From Laburnicola sp. R22_1 (taxonomy: Eukaryota; Ascomycota; Dothideomycetes; Pleosporales; Didymosphaeriaceae): a stretch of DNA of 64,000 nucleotides. The DNA lies in NCBI GenBank assembly GCA_014281115.1, contig JACONQ010000004.1, positions 1,116,001 through 1,180,000 on the forward strand, written 5' to 3'. Under the pieces are notes generated by a model. That model had not been told where the DNA came from, ran no database searches, and was given only the letters and a program-made list of their open reading frames with translations. Positions 1 through 10,708 of this stretch are shown piece after piece (the first letter of the stretch is position 1; each line of letters starts with the position of its first letter). The position numbers and the translations under genes were made by a program.

Positions 1-972
1 TAGTAAGCACAGTAAGCGATTAGGCGATCTTACTAAACCCTAGAATAAACTAGCAGTAGAAGTTAGTAAAACCTAAATAGGCTTAGATATCCTTAAGCGT
101 CTAAGGCAATTGCCAGGCTTGTATAGCCTTAACCTTATTAGAGTCTATCTTAATGCTATTTATAGTAAGTATAAGCCTAAGATATTTAATATATTAAGTC
201 TTAAAGTAGTACTTATTAACGTCTTAAAACAATTCTACTATAGCTAGGTAGTTAATTACCTTATAAATATACTCTTTATACTATTCTTCTATTTTACTAT
301 AGATTAATATATTATCTAGGTAGGCAGTATAGAAGTTATCTAAAAATTCGCGCAGTATATTATTAATTAATATCTAGAAAGTCTCTAGTGTACTATAAAG
401 ATCAAAAGGTATAACTATATATTTAAATAAGCCCTAGCGTATAAGAAAGACTATCTTTTCTTTATTACCTTCCTTAATTCAAACTGTGTTAAAAGCCACA
501 ATTATATTAACTATACTAAGAAATTAGGTCTTATTAAGTTAGATAAGGGTCTTAGTAATAGAGAGCAAAGTATTATAACTTTTCTTAGTGGCGGTGTTAA
601 GAGCATAGTAGTTAATATAGACTCGTAATCCCCCACTTAGTTTTTATACTACTAAGACTAGTAAGATAAAGGGTAAAGTACTAGTATAGATAAATTTCTT
701 AGCCTATATCTTGTTAATATATTCCTTTATAGTTTATGCTTCCAATTAGGTAAGTCTATAAATATAGAGTCTGGGGACCTTAGGATCTTCTAGGTTAATG
801 GCGTAATTAATACCTAGCTATTAAGAAGGCAACTTGCCTACCTCTATAGAGTTCAACACAGTAATCTAGTTATATAAGAACTTAGAAAGCTTATCTTATA
901 TTTTCTTTTTAGTTATAGGAGGTTGGCTTATTTTATCTATATATTTATTAAAATTAGCCTAAGAAATAGTAG
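1..972 (-). pseudogene. Degraded Ty3/Gypsy pol (reverse transcriptase) fragment
   Basis: On the minus strand, about 420 down to 240, the translation reads like a Gypsy reverse transcriptase: a 'VIPFDLYSTLETF' segment (compare family V.PFGL.NAP.TFQ) followed by 'AYLDNILIYS', the YLDDILIYS catalytic box with one Asp changed to Asn. Many in-frame TAG/TAA codons break the frame and the base composition is TpA-rich, as expected from RIP. The element is cut at 972/6689 by Copia A and continues at 6689-8457 (gag). No LTR could be placed. It is the oldest layer of this block because three Copia elements sit in it. Moderately sure of family and strand. Confidence 0.65.
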
Positions 973-1285
973 TGTCAGATACGTAAGTATCTTTGATAAG
1001 ATGAGATAAAAGTGATAGATTTGATAATAAATTGATTGTCGAGTCATTTCTATCGAAGAAGCTCAGCTATCGTACGCAATATCTATCTAGCGCTAAGACG
1101 CACTATAATAGTGCGGAGTAGTGTAACAGTAGTACGCCAGTCTCCTTTGTATATTTTACAGTGATCTCACAGTGAAATCACTGTTACACTAACTGTCGTC
1201 ATAAGGAGACCATGTGATTGGACGCACGTAACTACTAGATTTCACAGTGAAATCATAGTGATTTCTAGTGACCTGATATCTAACA
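973..1285 (-). repeat. 3' LTR of Copia A
   Basis: 313 bp, begins TGTCAGATACG and ends ATCTAACA on the plus strand. It matches 6376-6688 with differences that are nearly all C/T or G/A transitions. Confidence 0.9.
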
Positions 1286-3850
1286 CACTCCCTTAGCTTG
1301 GATCCTTAGAGGGCTAAGCTAAACTATCTCTTGCGCAGTTATACTATTGCTTATAGTTTAAAAGCTTCCATCCTGTCTTTTAACTTGTCGAGGTCAGCCT
1401 CTTAGTTAGTAATCCTTCCCCTAACGTCTTTAAGTCCTAGTTAATTCAAGAACTTAGTCTATGTGGCGGCTAGCAGAGCTTTTGTAAGACCATCTGCTGC
1501 CATTTCTTCTAATTGCTAATACTAGACTTTAATAGCTCCATATACTACTTCTTATCGAAGCTAATAATTGTGTATGTCGACATACCTAAGCTTAGTTTGC
1601 AATTTGGCGATTTTCTTAGTAACAAGTCGAATAGTTTGTTAGTTGTCGCAATTAATAGTAATTGTTAATAGCAACAGTTTAATCTTAAGTTTATTAATTA
1701 ACTAAGCTATAAATAGTGCCTCTTTTGCAACTTGTAAAAGTGCTAGCAACTTAGCTTTAGTTGTTAAAGTAGTAACAGTGTCTTATTTGTTTGCCTTCTA
1801 GGCGACAAGGCCACTAAACAATTTAATAATGTACCCCTATAAGCTCTTTCTATTAAGGGTGTTGTCTGCAAATAACGCGTTGCTTGCAACCTTATAAGTG
1901 TCTGCTCCTCTAAATCGTAGCCCTAATAATTAGGTGGATAATAGGTATAGTAGTACGCGGTCGGCGGCGTTGTGATAGTTGTCGCTAGAGTTTAAAAGAA
2001 AGCGCAATAATTAGAAGCTTGCAAAAGCTATGTCTGGGCGCGTGGTTACTATAGCGTAGAGGATTGATCCCACCTTTCGCTGGTACCAATTAATCTCTAC
2101 TATTGTGGCGAGTCCTTCTTAAGGTAATAGTTCGACTGCTAATATTAGGGTATTGTGTTTAAGGTTGTGTTAGTCGATTAGACAACTAATCTTGTCCACA
2201 TAGGACCTCTGTAATAACTAGAGTTGCCTATTAGCATAGTCTCTAACAACTTTAATGCCTAGGAACCACTGTAGATTATTACCACTAGTTAGGGTGAACT
2301 TTATACCTATCTTTTTCATCACTGCATTGGCAGCGTGCTTTTAATCTTTCGAGTATGCGATAATAAGGTCGTCTACATAGAAGAAGATAATGATGCTGTC
2401 TTTAATTATATAGTAAGGTTCGTACAGGACTGCGGTAAAACCGAGATCCTTAAGCGCACTAGTGAATTCTCTCTGCTATAGTAGTGGTAAGATGCGTAAG
2501 CCATACAGTGCCTTGTGCAACTATAGGATGGTGCCTCTTTAGGTATAACCTTAGGGCATCCACATGTAGATTTCTCTGTCCAGGTTCGCGTGGACAAAGG
2601 CGTTGGTAACGTCGTACTAGCTTAGCTCTAGGTTAAACTAAGCCGCTATTAACATAAGTAGGCGAAATAATCTACCTGCGAGTGTTGCGGCATAGGTATC
2701 CTGTGTAGTGAGATAGCGTTATTAATTTCCGCGCACTACTAGCCTTGCCTTGCACTTCTATAATCTATAATGTTTATTAAGTTTATAGGTATATACCCAC
2801 ATATAGTTAAGAATCTAGTAACTACGTAATCGCACTAAGGCTGTAGGCACCTCGCTTTAAGACCTTATTTCTTTGTAACTTTGTAGATAGGATCGCTTAG
2901 TATCCTTCCACATTTCGAATAATAGATAATTATCTATCTAGGTTCTATATAATAGAGGTTCTAGCAGTTAACTTTAATAGGGTTTCTTGCCTACTACAAG
3001 TATACAATTAAATTAAGCTTTATTAAGTGGCTTCTCTTTATATTTGCCTCTACTTCCTGCGAGTGTACCTATAAGAAAGGCAGCTGCCCATAGCACAGCG
3101 CGTTAATCTGGCTGTGGTATTCCTATGGGTAATTTTTTAATTTAGTCCTATTCGAAACTTACTATTAATTGGGCAAGTAGTGCGACAGGCGGAGGTGTCT
3201 CTAGTAGTGTTGGGTAGGTGTAATTAATCTTCCTTCCTTAATAGTACTCTAGAGCACCCTCGTCCTCCTTATAAGAGTTAATAATCGACTTATCCTTGTA
3301 GAAAGACTCTATATTTTTATATTCTGGTAGTAAGGGCGGTAGCTTTACTATTCGGGTCTATATAGCAATCTCTTTAGTAGTGCTGTGCATAAGATTGTCT
3401 AATAGGTCTTTTTGTTTACCTAAGAACACTTAATTTTTGTTAAAGATAACGTCGCGTGTGCTAATAACTTTGTTAAGTGAAGGTATTTATACTCTTTAGA
3501 TGTTTATTAATTAATAGCCTACTAGGTAACTAACCTATGCCTTTGGGTTAAGCCTTTAGAGCTTGCTCTTGCCGCGTTTTATATTGTTAGTTAAGGCAAA
3601 AGCTTTATAGCTATAGACTCTAAGGTGAGCCTAGTTTAGTTTCTTTAGTTGGGTGACAATGCTGTTTTGGTAGGCAACTATTATAAAAAATACTTTGTGT
3701 GGTAATCGCCATTAATTAGCGTAGTTTGGCGTTTAATTATATAGGTATACAGCCGCTTATATAATTTTTGGCCATAGTATCTAGGGGAGATTGGCGTTAA
3801 GTCGCATTGCACGGCTCTTTTCCTTAATTACACCCCCTGAGCATTCAGCC

Positions 3851-4043
3851 TGTAAGGGTTCGGGCCCGCGATAGTTGGGATGAAAGTAAGTTGATTCCTA
3901 GTATATGAAATACTGCTATACCAAGTAGGTAGGCAGAAGGGCAGCACCTTATGGGTGCTGCCGCGCTAGTGGCCGAATTGGGCCTAGCGCCGGATCAACG
4001 TTATTCCGGGTTCCGAGCCAGGTGCCGCTATGGATCCATGACA
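3851..4043. mobile_element. Solo LTR (193 bp) inserted in Copia A
   Basis: A GC-richer, unmutated block interrupts the integrase end of Copia A. It starts TGTAAGGG and ends CATGACA (TG...CA termini) and is flanked by the 5-bp duplication CAGCC at 3846-3850 and 4044-4048. Taking it out restores the sequence seen in sister element E (near 43275). It contains a hairpin (gcagcacc-ttat-gggtgctgc, about 3943-3962). No internal retrotransposon sequence is present, so it is read as an LTR left by recombination. Its parent family is not in this window. Confidence 0.8.
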
Positions 4044-6356
4044 CAGCCCCTCCATTTTAAGCTTAGGTATTGGGTGTTAAAGGCTTAATAACAACCTCTT
4101 TATTAACACACTACCTGTGAACGTCTTATTTAACTAAGAAAATCTCATTATTAGATTTAATAACTTTTATAGTTACCTTAAACTATACTTTTATAAATAG
4201 TACAAATTTCTTTAGCAGCTTAATAATTGTTCGTGCTAGTCGATTATCTTTAAAGTAGAAGTCCTAAGCTATGCCTAAGAAACGATTAGAGATAAGCATT
4301 ATACTCTTTTTGCTAGTTAAGCTCTTGTCTTTAAAGTTGTGAAAGTCTATAGCGACTCTCTCTCCTAGGCTATTATTAATTTGTCTAGCCTAATATCTAA
4401 TTTGTCGCCTAAGCTTTAATCTGCTACAAGCGTCGTATTAGACTGTAGTTAACCCTTTAATACGTACCCCTTTACTGTAATTTACTATGTGCTCCAGTGC
4501 CTAAAGGCCTAGATGGCCTAGTCGTTTATGCCATATAATGGCGTTCGCCTTCTGCGCTTGTTGTGTAGTGCGCGAGGTAAATTTGTGTGTAGCGTACGTA
4601 CTATTAATTATAGTATAAGTTAATTTTAATATTGGTATAAACTCTAGTACCTATTAATTATAGATTTCTTAGAGTCCAGCCAGAATTGTATTGTCTTATC
4701 TCCTAATTATTATTAGGTCTAACTTAGTGTCCCACTAGAGGCCTTGCCTTTAGAGTAATTAGAAGGACACTAGGTTGCAAAGTAGACTAGAATAGTAGGC
4801 GATATTGTCTAATCTTACTAAGCAATTTCCCTCCTTACTCTTAACGTGAAGATAGACACTCCTATATTACCTTATTTATGCTTGTAATAATCCCGCCTAT
4901 ATAAAGTCTTCTGGCAATAGTGGTTGCTATAAGACAAAGCGATTAATATTATTAAAGATGTGGCAAATTGTGCCAGAATTAAGGATTGCGAAGTTACGTA
5001 GTGGGTATGTATTTGGGTCTAAGTAATAGGAGGCTGCGATAGCATTAAAGCTTACTAAGAGGATAGTAATCTGTCTACTATCTAGTCATTTATTATTAGT
5101 AATCTTAGTGATTTAAGTTAGAGTAGGGGTCTTTAATTGTTTAATCTTTAGTGTCTGTGACTTTTAACACTTTATAGATCTTATGCGCTCTATAAGCATA
5201 GGGTTATTCTCTAACCTATATATTATAACTGCCTCTATAGTAGGCTTTAGTTTAAACTATTTAGGTCGTTTGTTAGGGAATGCGTAAAAGCAGTCTTTTA
5301 GACTATGGCGTTGTTTATAAGTAGGGCACTTGGGGTTTAATCTCTCTTAGCCTCTAACTCCTATTAGCTTATTGTTAGTAACTTATACGGACTGCTTAGA
5401 TTTGGCTTTAGGGCCAACTTTATTAGCGCGTAATCTGCCTCGCTTAGATAATACTGCTTTATCTACAGGTTGGATGTTCCTAGCTGCGGCCTAAGTAGTT
5501 ACACTACTATTAGCGAGAAATAGTCCTGTAATAGTAAAGGCGCCCTTTTATTTACCCTTAATTAGATGCTGCATTACTATTTATTCTTAGAAGAGTTTCA
5601 CTATCTCTTTTCTATTAATAGTCTTATCCTTACTTTCGTATTATAGGAAGGTTATAACCTATTAGGATGCGATATTAGTAACCGCTTTTATAAAATCTTA
5701 TTTAACTAAGTCTAGCTCCTAAAGCTCTAACACACAATTATACTTAGCTTCTATAGCCGTATAATTATACTTAGCGAGCCAGGTGTACTATAAACTAACT
5801 AATCTTATTAGTTTAAGAGCGTCTTAGTACCTAAACCTTGCTCTTTGTTTATTGTGTTAGTTAATCCTAACCGTTTTTATAAGGTTCTTAATCTATTATC
5901 TAATTAATTTACCTAGGATGCAGCAATTAGACTGTAAATATGCTAAGGTGGTAGTTTAAATAAGAATAACTAGCTTATCTAGGTTCTCCTTCTTCTGTTT
6001 ATACATTTAATCTAGAAGCTTGTAGATTTTAAGTTAATTCTTATAGAAATTAGTATTAATTTTGTACGCCTTTTTGCCAGCTAGCGATAGGTGCAATAGT
6101 AGCAATGGACGAGTATTGTTAGTGTTTCTGTTAACGAAAACGAAAGCTAGTTAATAGGCACTAATATTTAGTGCGACTAGTATAACTGGTTTTACCATCG
6201 GTTTATTGTTAAGGGATGAGTTAATAAGATTCTATACTTTTAACAACTAGGCTTAGGTATTAATTTGCCTTAGCTATAGTGTGTAGTTCGAGTAATTAGT
6301 TAGGATTACTATGGGATCCCTAAGTGTTAATAGAGACACGATTTTTAGTTTAATTA

Positions 6357-6375
6357 AGGCAGTGAGACTCTTAAT
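6357..6375 (-). other. Primer-binding site of Copia A (half tRNA-Lys type)
   Basis: Directly abuts the 5' LTR. On the minus strand it reads attaagagtctcactgcct, complementary to the anticodon arm of tRNA-Lys(CUU) rather than to a tRNA 3' end. Confidence 0.7.
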
Positions 6376-6688
6376 TGTCAGATACGTAAGTATTTTTATA
6401 AGATAAGATGAAAGTGATGGATTTAATAATAAATTAATTGTCGAGTTATCTCTATTAGAGAAGCTTAGCTATCGTACGCAATATCTATCTAGCGCTAAGA
6501 CGTACTAGTAATAGTGCGAAGTAGTGTAATAGTAGTACGCTAGTCTTCTTTGTGTATTTTATAGTAATCTCATAGTGAAATTACTATTACACTAACTATC
6601 GTTATAAGGAGACCATATAATTAGACGCACGTGACTACTAGATTTCACAGTGAAATTATAGTAATTTCTAGTAACCTAATATTTAACA
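6376..6688 (-). repeat. 5' LTR of Copia A
   Basis: 313 bp, pair of 973-1285. More heavily RIP-mutated than its partner (for example gtgcggag to gtgcgaag). Confidence 0.9.
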
Positions 6689-8457
6689 AGTAGTGAGTTT
6701 TATAGTGTTAATAAAGAACTAGATATTATAGTTAGGTTTCTCTAGTAAATAGTCTAGTTACTTCTAATAGTGTAGTTCTATCTATATAATAGCTTTAGGC
6801 AACTATATTATAAGTAATAAGGCAGCAGCACTAGACACAACCTTAATATCTTCTTAGGTTTGCATAACATAAGGATAGGTAGAGCTATTAGGTTATTATC
6901 TATTATAGATTATTTTAATAAAGTCTTTGTCTAGATAGTTTAATAGATAATACTAAGAGTTAAATTATATAAAGTGTAAACGCTTTAGGCCTAAATAAGA
7001 ATTATATTATTCTATCTAGTCCATTCTAAGAATTATATTAAAAGCGCCTATATTAGTAATATAGCAGACTTACTAGTGTATATGCGTGCTATACTAAAGT
7101 GTAAAGTTTACTATAGTAGTAATCTTTTCTACTAGCTTTCTATTAGCAAGCGAGAGGGCAATAGGCAATTATACCTTATAGGTACTAAGCTAATATTACT
7201 ATACAAATTAGTTGCTTACAAAATTAGCGCTAGCTTCTATGTTTATTAATTAATAGGCTTTAACCTATTATTAGACTTAGAATAATTTAACTTAAATCTT
7301 AAAGATAAGTTGCGTAGACTAGTCTATAGGGCCTAGCGCTATAGTAGAAATCTAATATAATAAGTATAGGCTTACGTCCTAGGTAGTAAAATTAACTATA
7401 TTTTTAAACTTATAAATATAGGTGCAAAGAGCTTATAAGTATTACTAAGTATTACACTATCTAAGCTTCTATGCGTGGCTATATAGAGGAGCCTTTAAAA
7501 ATCTAATAGCTTGTTCTTCTTAGTTTTAAATTCCTAGGAATAGTCTTAGTTATAAAGATTATCTAGATTAAATTCTATAGATATATTATAGATAACGCTT
7601 AGGTATTAGATCTAACTAGCTAGAGCAACAGCTTTGTCTTTACATAGTAGGTTGGGCCTAGAAGCGCAGTGCCTAGTCTTGCTATATTTAAAGCAGGCTC
7701 TAATCTTTACTAGGCGCTAGAGTTTAAGATAACTTTAACTATAATTCTTACTAGAGGACGCAAAAGCCCTAGTGGCTAGTTTCTTTAATACACTAGTTAT
7801 AGTGCTATAGACTATTATAAAGAATGCTATTATAGTTTCATATATAGAAGTATGTCCAGCCCTAATTTATAGATTAACTACCTTTAGATTCTTAGCCTAA
7901 ATAATAAAGGCGTAGAATGTATTATTAGTAGGAGCGCTAATAAAAGCCTGGCTAGCCAGGCAGAAACATATAAGGCGTTAGACATAATTAATCTTAAGCG
8001 AGTTAGTATATCCTAGTAGGTTAATAATACTAAGGAAGCGCAATTGCTATTTAGCAACTGTTTCTTTATCCTTTTAAGCTAGGCTGCCTAACTATAGTTT
8101 TTATTTAGCTTTGGCTGCCTTTTTATTATTAAGGTAGATATTATTAAGTAGCTAGAGAAGTTCCTGCACTATAGTAATAGAGTTAAAAAAAGGGTAGATA
8201 ATTTTCTAGGCATTGCCCTTAAGCTTCTACTAAAGGTAATAAACACGCGCAGTTTTATATAGTAGAACTTAAACCTAATTAATAGCTTTAATACGCTAAT
8301 ATTTATAATTCTTATCTTTACTATCCCTCTTAAAGCTATCTATCTTAGGCATCTTTATATAATAAACATTATTATTAGTAGTATATTTTAGAGCGGGTTC
8401 TATAGATATAGAATATTGCGTAGAACATTACGATTATTAATCTTTAAAGTAAATAGT
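6689..8457 (-). pseudogene. Degraded Ty3/Gypsy gag/protease region
   Basis: Continues the Gypsy element interrupted by Copia A. On the minus strand near 7690-7640 a CCHC zinc knuckle can be read in damaged form: 'ACFKYSKTRHCAS', matching C-x2-C-x4-H-x4-C with the second Cys changed to Tyr and a Gly to Arg, both G-to-A changes. The same frame upstream (about 8030-7700) stays readable apart from TAG/TAA codons, as expected for gag. The sequence then meets Copia B at 8458 and resumes at 21198. No functional protein is possible. Confidence 0.6.
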
Positions 8458-8622
8458 TATTAGATAGATAGTTACTATAAATCACGGTAAATGTGTATCC
8501 GATTATATAGTCTCCTCACGATAAAATTACTATAAATCACACTAAGGAGGCTGGCGCCCAGTAATTACCAAAGTGGGGCCGATGGACCAATTGTCAGATT
8601 GGATAGGTGATCCGAACAACTA

Positions 8623-8665
8623 AGCTAGCGTACAAGGATCCTGATCACCCGGTGTTTCTGATCAC
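8623..8665 (+). repeat. Left terminal inverted repeat of pogo element 1
   Basis: 43 bp identical to the reverse complement of 10370-10412. Similarity continues inward through 'aaaacgcgacacctg'. Confidence 0.95.
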
Positions 8666-8724
8666 CCCATCAAAACGCGACACCTGAACAAAACACGCGA
8701 TATCTCTCTACAACGCTCATCAAT

Positions 8725-10317
8725 ATGGACGCCCGCGAGCATGCTATACAATCCGCTATTCGCGATTTCGCTGCAGGTCTTTATACAAGTCAGCGTGCAG
8801 CTGCAAAGGCGTACGGCATCTCCCAGTCTACGCTATCGATGCGACTCCGTGGCGTAACAACGAGCTCGCTCAGTCACCAGCACCAGCAGCGATTAACTCC
8901 TCGACAGGAGGACTTTCTAGTAGAATGGATCCTTGAAGAAGACGCGCGCGCCTGCCCTCCCTCACACGCTCGCGCGCGAGAAATGGCCAATCGAATCCTA
9001 CGTATGAACGGCGACGATCGTCCTATTGGCAAGCACTGGCTATACCACTTTATCAAGCGCCAGCCACGTATCGCCTCTGTAGTCAGCAGAAAGCTAGAAG
9101 CTCAAAGAGCTAATACAGCGACTCCAGAGCAGTTGCGCGCGTTCCTAGAGCGCTATAAGCAGACTCAACAGCGGCTCAACATACAGGCGGAGAATACATA
9201 CAATATGGATAAGACTAGCGTTGCTCTAGGAGTATGTACAAACACTAGAGTACTCTCTAGTAGTTAGAAAAAGAAGGCTTACATTCGGTCTCCAAAGAAT
9301 CGCGAGTGGGTCTCTATAATTAAGTGCGTATCGGCGATAGGGCAGAAACTACGCTGCGCAGTTATCTTCAAAGGCCAGAGCCTACAGACTACCTAGTTCC
9401 CAGCTAAATCCGTGCCTAGCTGGCTCTATACAACCTCTGAGAACGGATAGACATCGAAAGCAATAGGTGTTGAGTGGCTACAGCGTATATTCATACCTGA
9501 GACGGCTATAGGTGATGGCCAGTACCGCCTTCTTATCCTCAACGGTCACGGCAGCCATATTAATATAGACTTCCTTTAGCTCTGCAAGCAGCATCAAATT
9601 AAGCTCTTATACCTACCTGCGCACTCCTCACACGTCCTACAGCCTCTAGATCTTGCTCCTTTCTCTGTAATCAAGTCTAGTTACAGACGTCAGATCTAGG
9701 AGCTCGCATCACTCAACGACGCTGCGCCTGTCAAGAAAGAGCGCTTTATCACCTGCTATCATCAAGCTAGGGAGGAAGGCTTCACAGAGCGTGTGATTCG
9801 AGCTGGCTAGCAGGCATCTGGTATCTGCCCATTCAACATCAATCACGTGCTCAGCTCGTCGCAGGTCTCTCAGAGGCCTACTACGCCTACACATCAGCAG
9901 CAGCCTCAGCAGCAGCTCCAGAGCTTCCTCTCGACTCCCCAGGGCCCTCACAATCTCTATATAGCGCAGCGCAGCGTCCAGAGCGTTGAGAATCTAGGTC
10001 GTACAACCCGGCTGCTCCTACAGAAAGCAGGTAAGGCTCTAGCAGCTGCAAATACTAGAGCTGCAGGCCTAGAAGCAGAGAAAAGACGCCTTGAGCAGCA
10101 GCTAGAGATATCTACCTCTTAGCGTCAGCGTAAGCGCGTTCAAGTAGACCCAAATCAACGCTTTGCAGAGGTAGAGAGTATTAGGGAGGCTATGCGCGCA
10201 GCTAAGGCTTCAGCAGTCCAACCACGTAGATCTACTATATTAAGCACCTCAGAAACAGCTGCTATAGCTACAGCAGCTGCAGCGCTTGAATCTATGTGTA
10301 GTCAATGGCAATTATAA
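8725..10317 (+). pseudogene. pogo/Fot1 transposase, broken by seven stop codons
   Basis: A single 530-codon frame with no frameshift, from ATG at 8725 to TAA at 10315. The N-terminus (residues 1-60, 'SQRAAAKAYGISQSTLSMRL') is a psq-type helix-turn-helix, followed by a CENP-B/Tc5-type DNA-binding domain to about residue 135. The DDE domain shows Asp162 in 'YNMDKTS', 'ILNGHGSH' where the second acidic residue is Asn273 instead of Asp, and Asp309 in 'LQPLDLAP' (35 residues between the last two). The C-terminus is a Gln-rich, coiled-coil-like stretch. Seven in-frame TAG codons (9265, 9394, 9448, 9577, 9697, 9808, 10120) fit former TGG or CAG codons, a RIP pattern. Inactive; TIR-bearing copies could be mobilised only in trans. 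Confidence 0.93.
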
Positions 10318-10369
10318 GCAGCGTTGCTGAGATATCGCGCGTTTTGTGCAGGTGTCGCGTTTTGGTAGA

Positions 10370-10412
10370 GTGATCAGAAACACCGGGTGATCAGGATCCT
10401 TGTACGCTAGCT
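10370..10412 (-). repeat. Right terminal inverted repeat of pogo element 1
   Basis: Reverse complement of 8623-8665, followed by the TA duplication at 10413-10414. Confidence 0.95.
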
Positions 10413-10601
10413 TATCGTGAGTGGCAGGAGAGAGATGAAACAGCCCCTACCCAAATAGGGATAGTATGGAGGATTAGCCAAGAACCAAAACAGCGCACAA
10501 GCAGACCTCTAGAGGGAGGACACCCTAAAGAACAACAACAACTAACATTACGCATTATTAAGATATGGACTTTATTCATTAATAAACCCTTTAATCTAAC
10601 A

Positions 10602-10620
10602 ATTAAGAGTCTCACTGCCT
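10602..10620 (+). other. Primer-binding site of Copia C (half tRNA-Lys type)
   Basis: attaagagtctcactgcct abuts the 5' LTR end CTAACA. It is complementary to the tRNA-Lys(CUU) anticodon arm, ending opposite nucleotide 39. Confidence 0.72.
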
Positions 10621-10708
10621 CTACCTTAAACACTAGAACAACCAGAACGCCAATACAACTCGAGCCGAAACAACGCAACGTCGCACAGAACGATCAAAAT
10701 CTATCAAG

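Larger units (their letters stand above)
973..6688 (-). mobile_element. Ty1/Copia retrotransposon A (RIP-degraded, complete ends)
   Basis: Two 313-bp LTRs (973-1285 and 6376-6688) and a 5-bp target duplication AGTAG (968-972, 6689-6693) define the element. It runs on the minus strand: the purine tract lies right of the left LTR (about 1286-1305, 'aagctaagggagtg' reversed) and the primer-binding site lies left of the right LTR. The coding order on the minus strand is gag near 6300-5300, protease and integrase about 5100-3700, RT about 2700-2000, RNase H about 1990-1450. The phrase ending in 'PHEPYYII..' of the RT is recognisable near 2400. Stops are almost all TAG/TAA, so no product is made. 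It is the same family as Copia E. A solo LTR interrupts it at 3851-4043. Confidence 0.9.
8623..10412 (+). mobile_element. pogo/Fot1-type Tc1-mariner DNA transposon 1
   Basis: 1790 bp bounded by inverted repeats: 8623-8665 and 10370-10412 match perfectly over 43 bp (AGCTAGCGTACAAGGATCCT...) and continue imperfectly to about 84 bp. The target duplication is TA (8621-8622, 10413-10414). It lies in the 5' LTR of Copia C, whose halves join exactly when it is removed. It carries one transposase reading frame. It is only lightly mutated compared with its surroundings, so it arrived late. Confidence 0.95.

Noticed and set aside
2406..2597. 63-codon minus-strand frame as a small protein
   Set aside because: It overlaps the RT region of Copia A in a shifted frame; sister copies show the same shadow (50157-50366).
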